A stretch of DNA of 64,000 nucleotides from contig JAKQUI010000006.1 in NCBI GenBank assembly GCA_029562645.1, positions 1 through 64,000 of the forward strand. The letters run 5' to 3'. The notes under the pieces were generated by a model. That model was not told the origin of the DNA. It made no database searches and worked only from the letters and a program-made list of their open reading frames with translations. Each line of letters begins with the position of its first letter. Position 1 is the stretch's first letter. The translations under genes and the position numbers were made by a program. Below are positions 26,889 through 37,161 of this stretch, piece after piece. The DNA comes from Spirochaetota bacterium (GTDB taxonomy: Bacteria; Spirochaetota; UBA4802; JAKQUI01).

Positions 26889-28358
26889 ATGATCCGCCAC
26901 TCCTACCTCATGGGTGCTGATATCGGCGACATCGTGTTCGAGCGCGTCCGCGCCTTCATCGAGGCGCATCGCCTCATTGCGCCCGGCGAGCGCGTGCTTC
27001 TCGCGCTCTCGGCGGGGAAGGACTCCATGACGCTGTTCGATCTGTTCCTCCGGCTGCGCGATGAGATCGGGTTTTCGTTCAACGTGTTCCATCTCAACCA
27101 CATGGTACGCGGGGCCGACGCCGACGCGGACGAGGCGTTCGTGCGCGAACTCGCGCAGCGCAATGGCATCGCGTTTCACGGCGCGCGGTTCGACTTCGCG
27201 AACGAGCTCTCGCGCGGCGAGTCCTTCGAGGAGCAGGCGCGCCGGGTGCGCTATGCGCTGCTGGACGAGCGCGCCCGCGCGAACGGCTGCGCGCGGATCG
27301 CGACCGCGCACAACCGCGACGACCAGGCAGAGACCGTCCTCATGCGCATCCTCGCCGGGACGGGCGTGCACGGGCTGGCGGGGATGGCGCCCGCGCGGGG
27401 CGCGATCATCCGGCCGCTGCTGGACGTGGACGCGCGCGAGGCGTACGAGTACCTCCGGGCGCGCGGTATCGAATGGCGCGAGGACGAAAGCAATCGGGAC
27501 CTGCGGTATCGGCGCAACTATATCCGCCATGCGCTCCTCCCGGAGATCCGTTCGCGCTTCCCGGACGCGGACGCGGCGCTCCTGTCGCTTGCGGCCGTCG
27601 CGCGCGAGTACCGCGACATGGCCGACGAGCTCGCCGCGGGGCGTTACGGCGCCGCCGCTCGGCGGGAGGGCGACGCGACGGTCCTTCCCTGCGGGGCGTG
27701 GTGCGGGAACCCCGCGCTCTTCCGGCACGTGATCGCCTCCGCGCTGCGCGCGGCCGGGAAGCCCTATGTCACGGCGGGCATCATCGGCGAGATCGAGCGT
27801 CGTTTCCGCGCGCCGCGGGCCAACCAGGTCCTCTACCGGGACGCGCGTATCGCGATGGTGAAGCGCCTGCGCGATGGGGCCGCGGCCGTCATCATCACCC
27901 CACAAAAAAAAGAGGACGATTGTGCGGCGGCGGGCTATTCCGTTGTCATTGATGCCGCGCGTCTTCCCGCGCGGATCGCGCTCCCCGCGGCCGGCTGCGA
28001 GGTCCTGCTTCGGGATGCCTCGTACGAGGAATTCGCGGCCGCAGGCGCGTCGAGCGAGCGGGCATACGTCGCGATCGACGATGCGCACGCCGAGCTTGTA
28101 CTGCGCAGCCGGCGTCCCGGCGACCGCATCGCGCTGGAGCGTGGATCGAAAAAGATTAAGGATCTGATGATCGAAAATAAACTTGACAATGACGCCAAAC
28201 GCGTCATACCGCTTCTCGTCGTCGACGGCCATATCGCCGCGTATCTTCCCGGTTTTACGGGTCGCGGGACGAACCGCGTGGCTGCCGGGTTCCGCGTTTC
28301 GCCGACGAGCGCCCGCGTCATGGCGCTGGAACGGGAGGGTCCGTCCCGTTTTTTTTGA
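26889..28358 (+). CDS. tilS: tRNA(Ile)-lysidine synthetase
   Basis: This 489-residue enzyme modifies the CAU anticodon wobble C of tRNA-Ile2 to lysidine. The PP-loop ATPase motif is LALSAGKDS (residues 39-46). HNRDDQAETVLMRI and LLDV...EWREDESN are TilS-specific, and the C-terminal TilS domain has LRSRRPGDRI and KKIKDLMI. The start is uncertain: ATG 26889 or ATG 26910, neither with a clear RBS. The last codons form part of an intrinsic terminator. TilS upstream of ftsH is a common bacterial arrangement. Confidence 0.93.
   Translation: MIRHSYLMGADIGDIVFERVRAFIEAHRLIAPGERVLLALSAGKDSMTLFDLFLRLRDEIGFSFNVFHLNHMVRGADADADEAFVRELAQRNGIAFHGARFDFANELSRGESFEEQARRVRYALLDERARANGCARIATAHNRDDQAETVLMRILAGTGVHGLAGMAPARGAIIRPLLDVDAREAYEYLRARGIEWREDESNRDLRYRRNYIRHALLPEIRSRFPDADAALLSLAAVAREYRDMADELAAGRYGAAARREGDATVLPCGAWCGNPALFRHVIASALRAAGKPYVTAGIIGEIERRFRAPRANQVLYRDARIAMVKRLRDGAAAVIITPQKKEDDCAAAGYSVVIDAARLPARIALPAAGCEVLLRDASYEEFAAAGASSERAYVAIDDAHAELVLRSRRPGDRIALERGSKKIKDLMIENKLDNDAKRVIPLLVVDGHIAAYLPGFTGRGTNRVAAGFRVSPTSARVMALEREGPSRFF
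28331..28356 (+). terminator. Intrinsic terminator built into the 3' end of tilS
   Basis: The stem ACGGGA / TCCCGT (28331-28336, 28344-28349) is followed by an eight-T run (28349-28356), and the tilS stop TGA is at 28356-28358. The terminator is thus coded by the last residues (GPSRFF), so termination is placed inside the reading frame. Confidence 0.75.
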
Positions 28359-28383
28359 TTGCGTCCCGCGTGGGCGTTATACT
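28355..28383 (+). promoter_or_regulatory. Promoter of ftsH
   Basis: TTGATT (28355-28360), a 17-bp spacer and TATACT (28378-28383) sit directly after the tilS terminator. ftsH begins at 28455, giving a leader of about 65 nt. Confidence 0.65.
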
Positions 28384-28454
28384 ATTGCCACGGGCCCACC
28401 GGATTCCGCCGAGCGCCAGGCCCGCCCCGTACCACATGTATCAAGGAGCTGTAG

Positions 28455-30320
<1,866 letters not shown>

Positions 30321-30335
30321 GATCGGGACCGGCCC

Positions 30336-32045
30336 ATGGGAACGCACGACGACCTCGAACGGCTCCTCGCCGATGTCGATGAAAAGACCGACTACGAGAT
30401 CAGCCGAGACCAGTCGCTCCGGGACAGCGAGCGCCGGGCGCGCCGCGCCGACAGCGCCGTCGAGGGCGGCGAGGGCGACGCCGCCGGCGCGGTGACGGTC
30501 GAGGAGTTCGTCGCCCGCTACGGCGAGGACATCGAGTTTTTCAGAAGCGGCATGACGGCCGTCCTGGGCGAGCACCAGCGGATCGACGCCGAGTTCAAGA
30601 AGCTCTTCAGCGACAGCCAGATCCCCCGCGATGTCGACGACATCATCAAGAAATACCGCTATACCTACCTGAAGTACCTCGAGAACATCGAGGATCTCGT
30701 CAACGAGCATACGCGCTACCTGTCGCCGGACGCGCTCCTGCGCGAGTCAAAGAAAAATTTCCACAAGAAATTCCAGGGATACGAGGACGAGAACCGCCTC
30801 GCCTTTCTCTCGCTCAAAGAGATTTTCCTGCGCCTTCGGGAGTTCAACAGCCGCGTCAAGAAGGAGTGGGACGAGCTGGCCAGGAGCATCGAGGTGATCA
30901 ACCTGTCCTCGTCGGGCCGCGCGTATTACGCGGAGCTGTCGTCCCGGTGCGCCGCCGCCGCCGAGTTCTGCCGGCGCACCGAGACCTTCCTCCACTTCGT
31001 GGCCACGGTCCTGTCGCTTGGCCCGGACGACTACTACGCCATCGAAAAGGACATTTACGGAAAGATCCGCTACTTCGAGAATTTCTCGTACCAATACGAG
31101 AACCTGTTCCGCCGATCGGCCGATGCGGAGCGCGAGGTCATGCGGAGCCACGATGACGCGCTCCAGCTCGACGATGGACGATACGCCGTGGGCGCCGCCG
31201 AAGACGACGAGCCGGCGCCCGTCGAAACGGAGCCGCCCCGTCACGCGCAGATTGAGCGGACGGTCGAGCCGGAACCGGCGCCGTCCCCCGGTCCGCCGGC
31301 GCCGCCGCGCTCCAGCTTCGCGCCGGCCGTGGCCTTCACCGTGACGGGCACGCGGACCTGGAACACGCGGGAGCCCTATGTGCTCGCGCTGCGGGTGGAC
31401 GCGCTCGAGCGCGACTATGTCGATCTGGGATCGTCGTTCTTTTACATCGACTCGCCCGCGGACGAGGCCGCGCTCAAGGCCGCCATCAAGATCGCGATGA
31501 TCAAGTTCCTGCGCGACCGCTCGCAGAACATCGTCGAGTCGTATCGCGGGTTCGTGCACCACGTTATCCGCGATGCGATCGGCGAGGCGGGGTCGTTCTT
31601 CGACCTCTCCGCCGACCGATTGCAGCTCTTTACCTATCATCTGGGGCCCCTCACCACGAGCCGGATCGTGACGGCGGTCTTCCAGGCGCGCGGCATCGGA
31701 AGCTGCTACAAGTACGTCGAGGGGTCGGTGGTGAAGCGCTTCCTGCCGGCGGAGTTCATCCGCGAGGCGTCGCTCATGTGGCACGAGCAGTACATCAACA
31801 CGCTGGAGCTTCCCTTCGACCGGATCCAGGAGTTCGATGAGTTGCGCAAGCTCGTATCGCGCACGTATCACGCCGAGATCCAGCGCGTGCTGGGCATCAT
31901 CCGGAAGGTCGACGTGGAGTCGAAGCTCGCGAAAAAGACCGACGCCGAGAAGCTCGAGATCTTCCGCGACCGCTGGATGCAGTGGTTCGGCGCCGTCCCC
32001 ATGGCGGTCTACCGCCGGTTCGTGGAAAAATCCCTCTTACGATAA
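30336..32045 (+). CDS. Large cytosolic protein of unknown function
   Basis: This 569-residue protein has no TM or signal segment. Residues about 1-60 are acidic and charged, 60-280 are predominantly helical with coiled-coil potential, and 285-330 is a Pro/Ala/Glu-rich linker (SPGPPAPPRSSFAP). Residues 330-569 form a second folded domain with FYIDSPADEAAL and FRDRWMQWFGAVP. No family is recognised. It follows ftsH by 15 nt, so it is probably cotranscribed. Its stop overlaps the convergent recG by 9 bp. Confidence 0.8.
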   Translation: MGTHDDLERLLADVDEKTDYEISRDQSLRDSERRARRADSAVEGGEGDAAGAVTVEEFVARYGEDIEFFRSGMTAVLGEHQRIDAEFKKLFSDSQIPRDVDDIIKKYRYTYLKYLENIEDLVNEHTRYLSPDALLRESKKNFHKKFQGYEDENRLAFLSLKEIFLRLREFNSRVKKEWDELARSIEVINLSSSGRAYYAELSSRCAAAAEFCRRTETFLHFVATVLSLGPDDYYAIEKDIYGKIRYFENFSYQYENLFRRSADAEREVMRSHDDALQLDDGRYAVGAAEDDEPAPVETEPPRHAQIERTVEPEPAPSPGPPAPPRSSFAPAVAFTVTGTRTWNTREPYVLALRVDALERDYVDLGSSFFYIDSPADEAALKAAIKIAMIKFLRDRSQNIVESYRGFVHHVIRDAIGEAGSFFDLSADRLQLFTYHLGPLTTSRIVTAVFQARGIGSCYKYVEGSVVKRFLPAEFIREASLMWHEQYINTLELPFDRIQEFDELRKLVSRTYHAEIQRVLGIIRKVDVESKLAKKTDAEKLEIFRDRWMQWFGAVPMAVYRRFVEKSLLR

Positions 32046-34133
32046 CAGCGAGATCACGCGCTTGCTGCGGATGCCGCGAGCGATCCCGCCAATCTGCGCC
32101 GGCTCGCGCACGCGCGCCGCGAGCGTCTCCGCGTCGGCGACCTCCGCCGCGCGCGCCTCGGCCTCCGCGCGCGCGGAGAGGATGAGCTCCATGTCGCGCG
32201 CGAGGTCCGTGAACTCGAGGCCCGCGTCGTGGCCGTGCTGACGCAGGCCGATCACCTCGCCGGCGCCGCGCTGGCGGAGGTCCTCCTCGGCGATCGCGAA
32301 GCCGTCGTCGGTGCCCACGATGGCGTCGATGCGGCGGCGGCTCTCGTCCGGGATGTCGGCCGGATGCACCAGGATGCAGAAGGACTGGTGCGCGCCCCGT
32401 CCCACGCGGCCGCGCAGCTGATGGAGCTGGGCCAGCCCGAACCGCTCCGGGTGCATGATCACCATCACCGTGGCGTTGGGGACGTCTACGCCCACCTCGA
32501 CCACCGTCGTGGTCACCAGAATGTCGACGGCGCCGGCCGCGAAGTCGCGCATAACGGCGTCCTTCTCGGCGGCCGGGAGGCGTCCGTGCAGGAGCCCGAC
32601 GCGGCGCGCGGGGAACACCGTGTCGCGCAGCCGGGCGTAGGTATCCTCCGCCGAGGCGAGGTCCATCTTCTCCGACTCGGCGATGAGCGGCAGGACGATG
32701 AAGACCTGCCGGCCCTGCGAGACGTACTTCTCCACCGAGCGGTAGATGTCGGCCACGCGCTCCTCGGGGAAGGCGAGGGTGGTCACGGGAACGCGCTCGG
32801 CGGGCTTCTCGCGCAGCGACGAGACCTCCAGGTCCCCGTAGAGGGTGAGGGCGAGCGAGCGGGGGATCGGCGTCGCCGTCATCACCAGCAGGTCGGGAAG
32901 CGCGCCCTTGTCGCGCAGCGCCGCGCGTTGGTTCACGCCGAAGCGGTGCTGCTCGTCGATGACGATGAGGCCGAGCCGAGCGAAGGAGACGCCATTCTGG
33001 ATCACGGCGTGCGTGCCGATGACGATGTCGAGTTCGTGCGCGGCGGCAGCGGAGGCGATGGCGCGCTTTTCGGCGCGCGGAAGGCTCCCCGTGAGGAGGG
33101 CCGTGCGCACGCCCGGGGGAAGGAGCGCGCGGAAGGTGCGATCGTGCTGCGCGGCCAGCACCTCGGTGGGCGCCATCACGGCCGTCTGCTCGCCGCGTCC
33201 CAGCGCGAAAAGCGCGGCGGCGAGCGAGACCACCGTTTTCCCCGATCCCACGTCGCCCTGCAAGAGCCGGTTCATGGGGACGGACCGCTCCATGTCGCGC
33301 CTGATCTCGTCGATGGCGGCGGCCTGCGCGTCGGTGAGCGCAAACGGAAGGCCGCGCGCGAACGCGTCGAAGGCGGCGGTGTCGATGGCGCGCGCGGACG
33401 CGCCGCGCTCCTCGCGGAGCAGCCGTCGTGAAAGCGCGAGATAGTACTGCAGCAGGAAGAGCTCGTTGAACGAGAGGCGCCGCCGGGCGCGATCGGCGTC
33501 CTGGGCCGTGTCGGGGAAGTGCAGAAAGCGGATCGCCTCGGGCAGCGAGATGAGCCCCAGCCGCTCGAGGAGGCCCGCGTCCAGCGGATCGGCGATCTCC
33601 CCGATGCAGGCGTCGAGCGCGTTTCGAATGATGCGGCGGAACCCGCGCGAGTCGAGCCCGGCCCCGCGCAGCTTCTCGCTCGAGCGGTATAGCGGCACCA
33701 CGCGCCCGGTGTTGATGTTCGCGATCGAGCTCTCGTCGTCGAGGAAATCGAACTCCGGGTGGACGATCTGCATGGTCCGGAAGAAATCGATTTTTCCGGA
33801 GAAGAGGACGTACTCGCCGGGGCGGAATATCTTTTTGAAATACGGGATGCCGCCGAAGAAGACGCCGGCGAGGCTGCCGGACTCGTCCTCGATGGTCACC
33901 GAGAGAAATTTCCGGCCGCGGCCCATGATCGCCGCGTCGGCGATGCGGCCGCCCACCGTCACGGTTTCCCCCGTCCGGCAGTCGGCGATGCGCTTAAATG
34001 TCGATCGATCGAGGTAGCGGCGCGGCGAGTGATACAGCAGGTCTTCGACGGTCTCGATCCCCGCCTGGGAGGCGAGCAACGCCGCCTTCGTGGGTCCGAT
34101 TCCCTTGACGAACTGGACGCTCTGCTCCAGCAC
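32037..34133 (-). CDS. recG: ATP-dependent DNA helicase RecG
   Basis: This 698-residue superfamily 2 helicase rescues stalled forks and processes Holliday junctions. The N-terminal wedge domain (OB-like, TVTVGGRIADAAI, KFLSVTIEDESG) is present. Motif I is GDVGSGKT, motif II DEQHRFG, motif III TATPIPRS, motif VI QLRGRVGRG. The start is GTG 34133 with GAGGAG 9 nt upstream. It follows the small membrane-protein gene by 6 bp, so it is probably translated from the same message. Confidence 0.95.
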   Translation of the reverse strand: MLEQSVQFVKGIGPTKAALLASQAGIETVEDLLYHSPRRYLDRSTFKRIADCRTGETVTVGGRIADAAIMGRGRKFLSVTIEDESGSLAGVFFGGIPYFKKIFRPGEYVLFSGKIDFFRTMQIVHPEFDFLDDESSIANINTGRVVPLYRSSEKLRGAGLDSRGFRRIIRNALDACIGEIADPLDAGLLERLGLISLPEAIRFLHFPDTAQDADRARRRLSFNELFLLQYYLALSRRLLREERGASARAIDTAAFDAFARGLPFALTDAQAAAIDEIRRDMERSVPMNRLLQGDVGSGKTVVSLAAALFALGRGEQTAVMAPTEVLAAQHDRTFRALLPPGVRTALLTGSLPRAEKRAIASAAAAHELDIVIGTHAVIQNGVSFARLGLIVIDEQHRFGVNQRAALRDKGALPDLLVMTATPIPRSLALTLYGDLEVSSLREKPAERVPVTTLAFPEERVADIYRSVEKYVSQGRQVFIVLPLIAESEKMDLASAEDTYARLRDTVFPARRVGLLHGRLPAAEKDAVMRDFAAGAVDILVTTTVVEVGVDVPNATVMVIMHPERFGLAQLHQLRGRVGRGAHQSFCILVHPADIPDESRRRIDAIVGTDDGFAIAEEDLRQRGAGEVIGLRQHGHDAGLEFTDLARDMELILSARAEAEARAAEVADAETLAARVREPAQIGGIARGIRSKRVISLLS

Positions 34134-34139
34134 GCACCC

Positions 34140-34439
34140 TTACTCCTCTTCTGCGATAAACCACACCGCGGGCCCGATCTGCACCGACTTTCCCTCGCGG
34201 GTCGTAAAGAGGTTCGTCGTGGCGGCGTCCCGCGCGGCGGCGCGCTTCATGCCGGTCCAGCGCTTGATGATCTTGCCGTCATTGCCGAAGACCGTCACCG
34301 TGAGGTTCCCGCGCATGCCCGCTCCCGGGAGCACGGCGTCTTTCCGCGGCGCGTTGAAAAAATACGAGAAATAGACCACCAGCCCGATGATCATAAGGAT
34401 TAAGACGAGGAACATGATGATTTTCGCTTTGATGCTCAT
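34140..34439 (-). CDS. Small single-pass membrane protein
   Basis: This 99-residue protein has an N-terminal TM (residues about 5-25, IIMFLVLILMIIGLVVYFSYFF) and an extracytoplasmic domain of about 70 residues (RGNLTVTVFGNDGKIIKRW). No family is recognised. ATG 34439 follows GGGGGCG; ATG 34460 gives a longer form. It lies directly upstream of recG. Confidence 0.65.
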   Translation of the reverse strand: MSIKAKIIMFLVLILMIIGLVVYFSYFFNAPRKDAVLPGAGMRGNLTVTVFGNDGKIIKRWTGMKRAAARDAATTNLFTTREGKSVQIGPAVWFIAEEE

Positions 34440-34700
34440 GGAGCGCCCCCGGCGTTTCATTTCGAACAACCGGTGCTTTGCTATGGAAGAATCGCGCATC
34501 TGTCCATCATTTTATTGGCTGGACGGGAATCGGCGCCGGCGCGTCCGCACGGGGGCCGTGCGACCCTGACTCGAAGACCCGCAGCTGCGGAACGACAGGC
34601 CCGTGGCGTCCCGCCCGCCAGTGCAGTGCGGCCGGGAAACCGCTCGGAGCGGCCGTGAACGCACTGTCGATGTCGCGCTCTTCGAATTGGGCCGATCCGC

Positions 34701-35723
34701 CTACGCGCTCCCGGCAATCGCCCGGCCCATCGCGCCCGCAAGCGGGGCCAGCGCGCTCATGAGCTCGTCGAAGCGATAGGGCCTGAGGGACTGGCCGCCG
34801 TCGCACAGGGCCGTCTCCGGGCTGCTGTGCACCTCGATCATGAGGCCGTCGGCCCCCGCGGCCACGGCGGCCAGCGCGAGCGGGCGGATGAGCGTCCACG
34901 TCCCCGCCGCGTGCGACGGGTCCACGATCACCGGCAGGTGCGTCTTGGCCTTGAGGATCGGCACCGCCGAGATGTCCAGCGTGTTCCGCGTCTCCGTCTC
35001 GAAGGTGCGGATGCCGCGCTCGCAGAGGATCACGTTCATGTTTCCCTCGGAGAGCAGGTACTCGGCCGACATGAGAAATTCCTCGATCGTGACCATCATC
35101 CCCCGTTTGAGGAGGACCGGGCGGCCGACGCGTCCAATTTTCCTGAGCAGGGAGAAGTTCTGGCAGTTGCGCGCGCCAATTTGTATGATATCGGCGAGCT
35201 CCGCGACGGGGCCGATGTCGTCCGCGTCCAGCACCTCGGTGATGATGGGAAGTCCCACGGCGTCCCCCGCGCGGCGCAGGAGCCGCAGGCCCTCGAGGCC
35301 CATTCCCTGGAAGGCATAGGGCGATGTGCGGGGCTTGAAGGCGCCCCCGCGCAGAATGGCGGCGCCCGCGGCGCGGACGCGCTCGGCGGTTTCCATGATC
35401 TGCGCCTCGCTCTCGATGGAGCAGGGCCCTGCGATCACCGCCAGCGGTCCGCCGCCGATCTGCGCGCGCTCGCGGATCGTCACGACCGTGTCCGTGTCCT
35501 TGATGGCGCGCCCGGCCAGGATATAGGGCGATTTCGGCGTTACGACGGACAGCGAGGTCGATTCGCCCGCCATCCGTTCGAGATCGACCGATCCCAGCCC
35601 CAGAACGGCGCTTACCGTCCCGCGGCTGGTGGCCAGATCGTAGGCGCGGCACCCCCGCGTGGCGCAATCGGCCTTCGCCTTGAGCGCGTGGGGACTCTCG
35701 GGTTCGTTGAGTACGAGTACCAT
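34701..35723 (-). CDS. aroF: 3-deoxy-7-phosphoheptulonate (DAHP) synthase
   Basis: This 340-residue type I DAHP synthase performs the first step of the shikimate pathway (PEP plus erythrose 4-phosphate). Residues about 1-85 form the ferredoxin-like regulatory domain of the Thermotoga-type enzyme, which lets Phe and Tyr inhibit it (family knowledge). The catalytic barrel has AVIAGPCSIES, LRGGAFKPRTSPY, IQIGARNCQNF, LLKRGM and DPSHAAG. GGAGGT lies 5 nt before ATG 35723. It is preceded by an attenuator leader with aromatic codons. Confidence 0.95.
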   Translation of the reverse strand: MVLVLNEPESPHALKAKADCATRGCRAYDLATSRGTVSAVLGLGSVDLERMAGESTSLSVVTPKSPYILAGRAIKDTDTVVTIRERAQIGGGPLAVIAGPCSIESEAQIMETAERVRAAGAAILRGGAFKPRTSPYAFQGMGLEGLRLLRRAGDAVGLPIITEVLDADDIGPVAELADIIQIGARNCQNFSLLRKIGRVGRPVLLKRGMMVTIEEFLMSAEYLLSEGNMNVILCERGIRTFETETRNTLDISAVPILKAKTHLPVIVDPSHAAGTWTLIRPLALAAVAAGADGLMIEVHSSPETALCDGGQSLRPYRFDELMSALAPLAGAMGRAIAGSA

Positions 35724-35794
35724 GGTGTACCTCCGGTCGTTTGGGTTTGCGGGGCTTTGGGGAGGTTGGCGACCGGGGTGGGTCCTGAAACGAA

Positions 35795-35825
35795 GAAGGC
35801 CGCCGACTTGTCGTCCGCGGCCTTC
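35795..35825 (-). terminator. aroF attenuator: terminator hairpin (3:4)
   Basis: On the minus strand a perfect 9-bp stem GAAGGCCGC / GCGGCCTTC with a 13-nt loop is followed by TTCGTTTC, a moderately T-rich tail. Its left arm overlaps the antiterminator partner GCGAAGGC (35827-35820). Together with the upstream hairpin it forms a classical amino-acid attenuator for the gene at 34701-35723. Confidence 0.75.
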
Positions 35826-35849
35826 GCGCAATGCGTCATCAGCAAAAGC
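35820..35849 (-). promoter_or_regulatory. aroF attenuator: antiterminator pairing (2:3)
   Basis: Minus-strand GCTTTTGC (35849-35842) can pair with GCGAAGGC (35827-35820) over 8 bp including two G-U pairs. This pairing uses the right arm of the 1:2 hairpin and the left arm of the terminator, so it excludes both. Confidence 0.65.
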
Positions 35850-35863
35850 TACGGACAGCTTTT
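35844..35863 (-). promoter_or_regulatory. aroF attenuator: pause/first hairpin (1:2)
   Basis: Minus-strand AAAAGCT-GTCCGT-AGCTTTT is a perfect 7-bp stem. It spans the last codons and stop of the leader peptide. A ribosome stalled at the preceding aromatic codons would cover part of arm 1, freeing arm 2 for the antiterminator. Confidence 0.7.
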
Positions 35864-35938
35864 AAAATAAAAGTACCAAAAATAAAAGCAGCTGCTGATG
35901 GCGGCAATCTTCGAATTCATGATGGTGCCATCTTTCAT
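35849..35938 (-). CDS. aroF leader peptide (attenuation, aromatic-rich)
   Basis: This 29-residue peptide, ATG 35938 to TAG 35851-35849, ends ...ISSCFYFWYFYFKSCP. Eight consecutive codons (35887-35864) encode F-Y-F-W-Y-F-Y-F, followed by KSCP and the stop. Consecutive aromatic codons of all three kinds, next to alternative hairpins and the DAHP synthase gene, are the signature of attenuation by aromatic aminoacyl-tRNA levels. An alternative start is ATG 35920 (23 residues). The RBS is weak. Confidence 0.8.
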   Translation of the reverse strand: MKDGTIMNSKIAAISSCFYFWYFYFKSCP

Positions 35939-35961
35939 GACCCCGGGTGTCTGTCAACTGA

Positions 35962-35991
35962 ATAATGCATGATCCGGGGCATTAAGGACAA
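35962..35991 (-). promoter_or_regulatory. Possible promoter of the aroF leader
   Basis: TTGTCC (35991-35986), 18 bp and CATTAT (35967-35962) on the minus strand would start transcription near 35955, just before the leader peptide. Hexamer matches are only moderate. Confidence 0.4.
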
Positions 35992-36026
35992 AAAGACGGT
36001 TTTTTTGGAAAATTGTTCCGCGGCGG

Positions 36027-36068
36027 TTGACGCTTGGGCGCGGTATGTATATATTCTCAATATATACA
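36027..36068 (+). promoter_or_regulatory. Promoter with 9-bp palindromic operator
   Basis: TTGACG (36027-36032), a 17-bp spacer and TATATT (36050-36055) form a good sigma-70-type promoter. The perfect inverted repeat TGTATATAT-TCTCA-ATATATACA (36046-36068) overlaps the -10 and start. It drives the gene at 36126, after an AT-rich leader. Confidence 0.65.
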
Positions 36069-36125
36069 AATGGTTAAAACTATAAGGAATATTTTTTCTA
36101 TTAAAAACAGGGTGCTATTGCCGCT

Positions 36126-36476
36126 ATGATGAACAAACCTGCCGCGACCCTCGAGCCCGAAATGGCTGTTATCGCCGATTCAGTGTGCCTCGAAAATTCC
36201 CTCATTGACGATGTCTGCCGCCGCGAACTCATGGCCATGGACCGACACGAGATCATCGTGAAACTGTGCGATGTCATCGGCCCGTGCCCCTCGAACCTGT
36301 CGAAGGCCGAGGAGCTGTTCGAAACGCTGCGATACGAGATCGCGAATTACGTGCTCCATCACGACTACAAATCGTCGCGCGGGGTGAGCGCGGACCTTCT
36401 GCTGTGGCTCGATGGCCAGTGCAACCCCGATCAGGCACAGGCCTTCCGCGCGCTGATGGGTCGCTTCATCAAGTAG
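36126..36476 (+). CDS. Small conserved-looking protein of unknown function
   Basis: This 116-residue helical protein has no signal or TM segment. Segments include RHEIIVKLCDVIGPC and LLLWLDGQCNPDQAQAFRAL. No family is recognised. Two adjacent ATGs (36126, 36129) are possible; AGGGTG is about 11 nt upstream. It lies 3 nt before queH and shares its likely transcript, under the palindrome-overlapped promoter. Confidence 0.65.
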   Translation: MMNKPAATLEPEMAVIADSVCLENSLIDDVCRRELMAMDRHEIIVKLCDVIGPCPSNLSKAEELFETLRYEIANYVLHHDYKSSRGVSADLLLWLDGQCNPDQAQAFRALMGRFIK

Positions 36477-36479
36477 GCC

Positions 36480-37088
36480 TTGACCGTCCACAGACTCCTA
36501 TTGCACGCCTGCTGCGCTCCATGCGCGGCCCATGTCTGCTCGCTCCTCGCGCGGGAGCACGACGTGGTCGTCTATTACTACAATCCCAACATCGCTCCCC
36601 GTTCCGAGTACGACCGGCGGCTGGATGAGCTCGACCGGTACGCCCGTTCCGAGGCCTTCCCGCTCGTCGTGGGGGGATACGATGCGCGCGAGTGGACGCG
36701 CGCGGTGCGCGGGCTGCGCCATCAGGGTGAGCGCTCGGCCCGGTGCGGGGCCTGCTTTCGATTTCGCCTTGCCGGGGTTTTCCGCTATGCGCGCGAGAAC
36801 GGCTTCGCGGCCGTCGCCACCGTCCTGTCGGTGAGCCCGCACAAGGACGCCGCGCTCATCAACGAGGTCGGCCGTTCGCTCGCGGCGGAGAGCGGCATCG
36901 GCTTCATCGAGGCGGACTTCAAGAAGCATGACGGATTTCGCCGCGCGACGGCGCTCTCGCGTGAGCGGGGGTTTTACCGGCAGAATTACTGCGGATGCAT
37001 CTACTCGAAGCTCGAACGCGATCGAAGCTCGACCTGGTTCCGGAAGTATTGTGCGGACCGGGGCGCGACGCGGATCGTCCCGCGATGA
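36480..37088 (+). CDS. queH: Epoxyqueuosine reductase QueH
   Basis: This protein of about 202 residues reduces epoxyqueuosine to queuosine in tRNA. Conserved cysteines lie in LLHACCAPCAAH, ARCGACFRFRL and YCGCIYS, and the NPNI motif (YYYNPNIAPRSEY) is typical of the DUF208/QueH family, which is distinct from QueG. The start appears to be TTG 36480, because HACCAPC must be near the N-terminus and no ATG precedes it. It is probably read from the upstream promoter with the 116-residue gene. Confidence 0.9.
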   Translation: MTVHRLLLHACCAPCAAHVCSLLAREHDVVVYYYNPNIAPRSEYDRRLDELDRYARSEAFPLVVGGYDAREWTRAVRGLRHQGERSARCGACFRFRLAGVFRYARENGFAAVATVLSVSPHKDAALINEVGRSLAAESGIGFIEADFKKHDGFRRATALSRERGFYRQNYCGCIYSKLERDRSSTWFRKYCADRGATRIVPR

Positions 37089-37161
37089 AGTGCAAATGAT
37101 CTTGACTTTTTCCCGTTCCGGTGACTTCTGAGGCGCAGAAACACAGAAAGAGCGCGTCGCG

